Origin: an uncultured Lachnospiraceae bacterium
GTDB lineage: Bacteria > Bacillota_A > Clostridia > Lachnospirales > Lachnospiraceae
Reading direction: 5' to 3'
Assembly: GCA_947564305.1 (NCBI GenBank)
Contig: CANOBT010000227.1
Coordinates: 1-7,437 of the forward strand
DNA: 7,437 bases
How positions within the stretch are numbered: the stretch's first letter is position 1; each line of letters starts with the position of its first letter. Of the stretch, positions 6,274 through 7,437 are shown piece by piece. The position numbers and the translations under genes were made by a program. The notes beneath the pieces were generated by a model, which worked only from the letters and a program-made list of their open reading frames with translations, had not been told where the DNA came from and ran no database searches.

Positions 6274-7437
6274 TTAATTATTCCCTTTCATTAACTTTTT
6301 TGAATCAACTGCATCTTTAAATATGTCTGGTGTAAGAAAATCTGTATAAAACCCCCTTACTCCCAGTTCCTGCAATTCGATTGCCATATCTACATCATCA
6401 AGAGTATGCACATATATTTCGATTCCAAAATGATCTGCTGTCTCTATTACCTCCGGTGTCGCCAGATAATACCACATTGCTATAATATCTATATTCATAT
6501 ACGCACAATACCGACATATATCAACGAACTTTTCCGGGTCTCCTCCCCAATATTGGTACATTGTAAAAATTATGCTGGGAAATTCATAGATTTCGCATAC
6601 AGTTTCATACATCTCCGGATTATAAATCTGAACTACTATTCTATCTAATACATTTTCTATGCCTAAAGTTTTTGCTGTATTTACAATATAAGAAATCTCA
6701 AATGTAACTAAACTTGGGTCACTGTCTTTCGTATCAGTCACAAACCATATATCTTTATGCATTTCCATAAAAGTCAGCAATTCCTCTACCGAAATGGGAG
6801 TATATTTTTCAAAAATAATTCCTCCTTCAAATTCCTCTTTCGTAAGAATTTTTTCCTCTCCACGATTTTGTATAAATGCGCCATGCTCCCAATCATGTAC
6901 GCAAACTAATTTTTCATCTGATGTAACAGAAAAATCCACTTCAAATGCTCTATGACCCAATTCATAGTTGTATAGCAATGCCTCCTTACTGTTCGTATAA
7001 TATTTATCATCAATTCCACCTAAAGCATGTGCGATAAGCGTAATTTCAAATGGTTCTCCACCCCTTCCTACTGAGATATCCTTTAAAAACATACAACTAA
7101 GCAACATCAAAAAAACACCATTTACCATAATAAAAGAACGACCATAAGACATCTCGCCACTATTCAGCACATAATTTTTTTGTCTTATTCTGATATTCCA
7201 TGATACTATCAATAATTTTCTCTTAAATATCATCCAACATAGAAATATTACCCCTCCAAAAAGTAATATGCCCTGCAATATCCACATTGCTCTCTTTTCT
7301 TCCAATGTCGCATACCGAAACCCCGTTTTTACATCAATCCACAATAGGCGCAAGGAAACATTTCTATTGCAATACAAAAGAATGGTGTTAGTCAATAACT
7401 GTGTTGGTGATATTTCATAGTCCAATTTATAGGACAT
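6274..7437 (-). CDS. Membrane-anchored glycerophosphodiester phosphodiesterase-like protein
   Basis: The C-terminal two thirds (about residues 131-380 of 387) is a PLC-like/GDPD TIM barrel. Seen: IAHALGG with H137, YYTNS 146-150 where the family usually has PENT, E166-V-D168, HDW from H181, a strand FVTDTKD 232-238 at the usual LEIK position, QIYN 270-273, and the closing GFYTDF 362-367. H137, E166, D168 and H181 match the usual metal-binding and catalytic residues, but the classic His-Arg pair is His-Ala. Two hydrophobic segments lie at about 52-70 and 102-118, with a basic stretch (KRK...RIRQK) between them, so the barrel should sit outside the membrane. Family knowledge: such enzymes hydrolyse glycerophosphodiesters. 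Action on a lipid-linked or glycerophosphate-decorated polymer is inference from the capsule context. The ATG is the last triplet of the window, so the real start may lie further upstream. The stop codon TAA directly abuts the next ATG. Confidence 0.78.
   Translation of the reverse strand: MSYKLDYEISPTQLLTNTILLYCNRNVSLRLLWIDVKTGFRYATLEEKRAMWILQGILLFGGVIFLCWMIFKRKLLIVSWNIRIRQKNYVLNSGEMSYGRSFIMVNGVFLMLLSCMFLKDISVGRGGEPFEITLIAHALGGIDDKYYTNSKEALLYNYELGHRAFEVDFSVTSDEKLVCVHDWEHGAFIQNRGEEKILTKEEFEGGIIFEKYTPISVEELLTFMEMHKDIWFVTDTKDSDPSLVTFEISYIVNTAKTLGIENVLDRIVVQIYNPEMYETVCEIYEFPSIIFTMYQYWGGDPEKFVDICRYCAYMNIDIIAMWYYLATPEVIETADHFGIEIYVHTLDDVDMAIELQELGVRGFYTDFLTPDIFKDAVDSKKLMKGNN
6283..6288 (-). promoter_or_regulatory. 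Ribosome binding site of the capE-like gene
   Basis: AAAGGG on the minus strand lies 9 nt upstream of the ATG at 6273. It sits inside the last codons of the phosphodiesterase gene, so the two genes share a transcript and translation is probably coupled. Confidence 0.7.

Overview
The window is a stretch of a capsule or exopolysaccharide biosynthesis locus from an AT-rich Gram-positive bacterium. A gut clostridium of the Lachnospiraceae type is my best guess. The reasons are purine-rich ribosome binding sites (AAAGGG, AAGGCGG, AAGGGG), tightly overlapping genes with GTG/TTG start options, and protein wording typical of Firmicutes capsule loci. The organism assignment is inference.

All substantial genes lie on the minus strand and are transcribed from high to low coordinates. 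In that order they are: (1) 6274-7437, a membrane-anchored glycerophosphodiester phosphodiesterase-like protein whose start codon falls exactly on the window edge; (2) 5230-6273, a CapE/FnlA/WbjB-type UDP-GlcNAc 4,6-dehydratase/5-epimerase; (3) 3947-5233, a CapF/FnlB/WbjC-type reductase-cupin; (4) 2751-3947, a CapG/FnlC/WbjD-type 2-epimerase; (5) 1557-2723, a DegT/WbpE-like PLP sugar aminotransferase; (6) 992-1564, a wrecked NodB-like polysaccharide deacetylase; (7) 195-988, a frameshifted formyltransferase. Genes 2-4 form the complete three-enzyme route from UDP-GlcNAc to UDP-N-acetyl-L-fucosamine and are intact. Genes 1-4 abut or overlap, a 27-nt gap separates gene 4 from gene 5, and genes 5-7 overlap or abut again. 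No promoter is visible, so it should lie beyond 7437.

The most notable part is the promoter-distal end. The deacetylase carries four separate lesions: a G6 run one base short, a 5-bp tandem duplication, a T6 run one base short, and an internal deletion that removes the middle of the NodB domain. Undoing the three small lesions gives a coherent protein start. The formyltransferase carries a single lesion, a T6 run one base short, and reads perfectly if one T is restored. The decorating end of the pathway therefore appears switched off or decaying, while the FucNAc module is preserved.

At the far left, 23-187 on the plus strand encodes the C-terminal tail of an XRE-type regulator cut by an in-frame stop, converging on the operon. 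A weak hairpin followed by seven Ts at 92-119 (minus sense) is the only terminator candidate. I found no RNA genes, CRISPR array or insertion sequence, and no uncharacterised multi-gene system.
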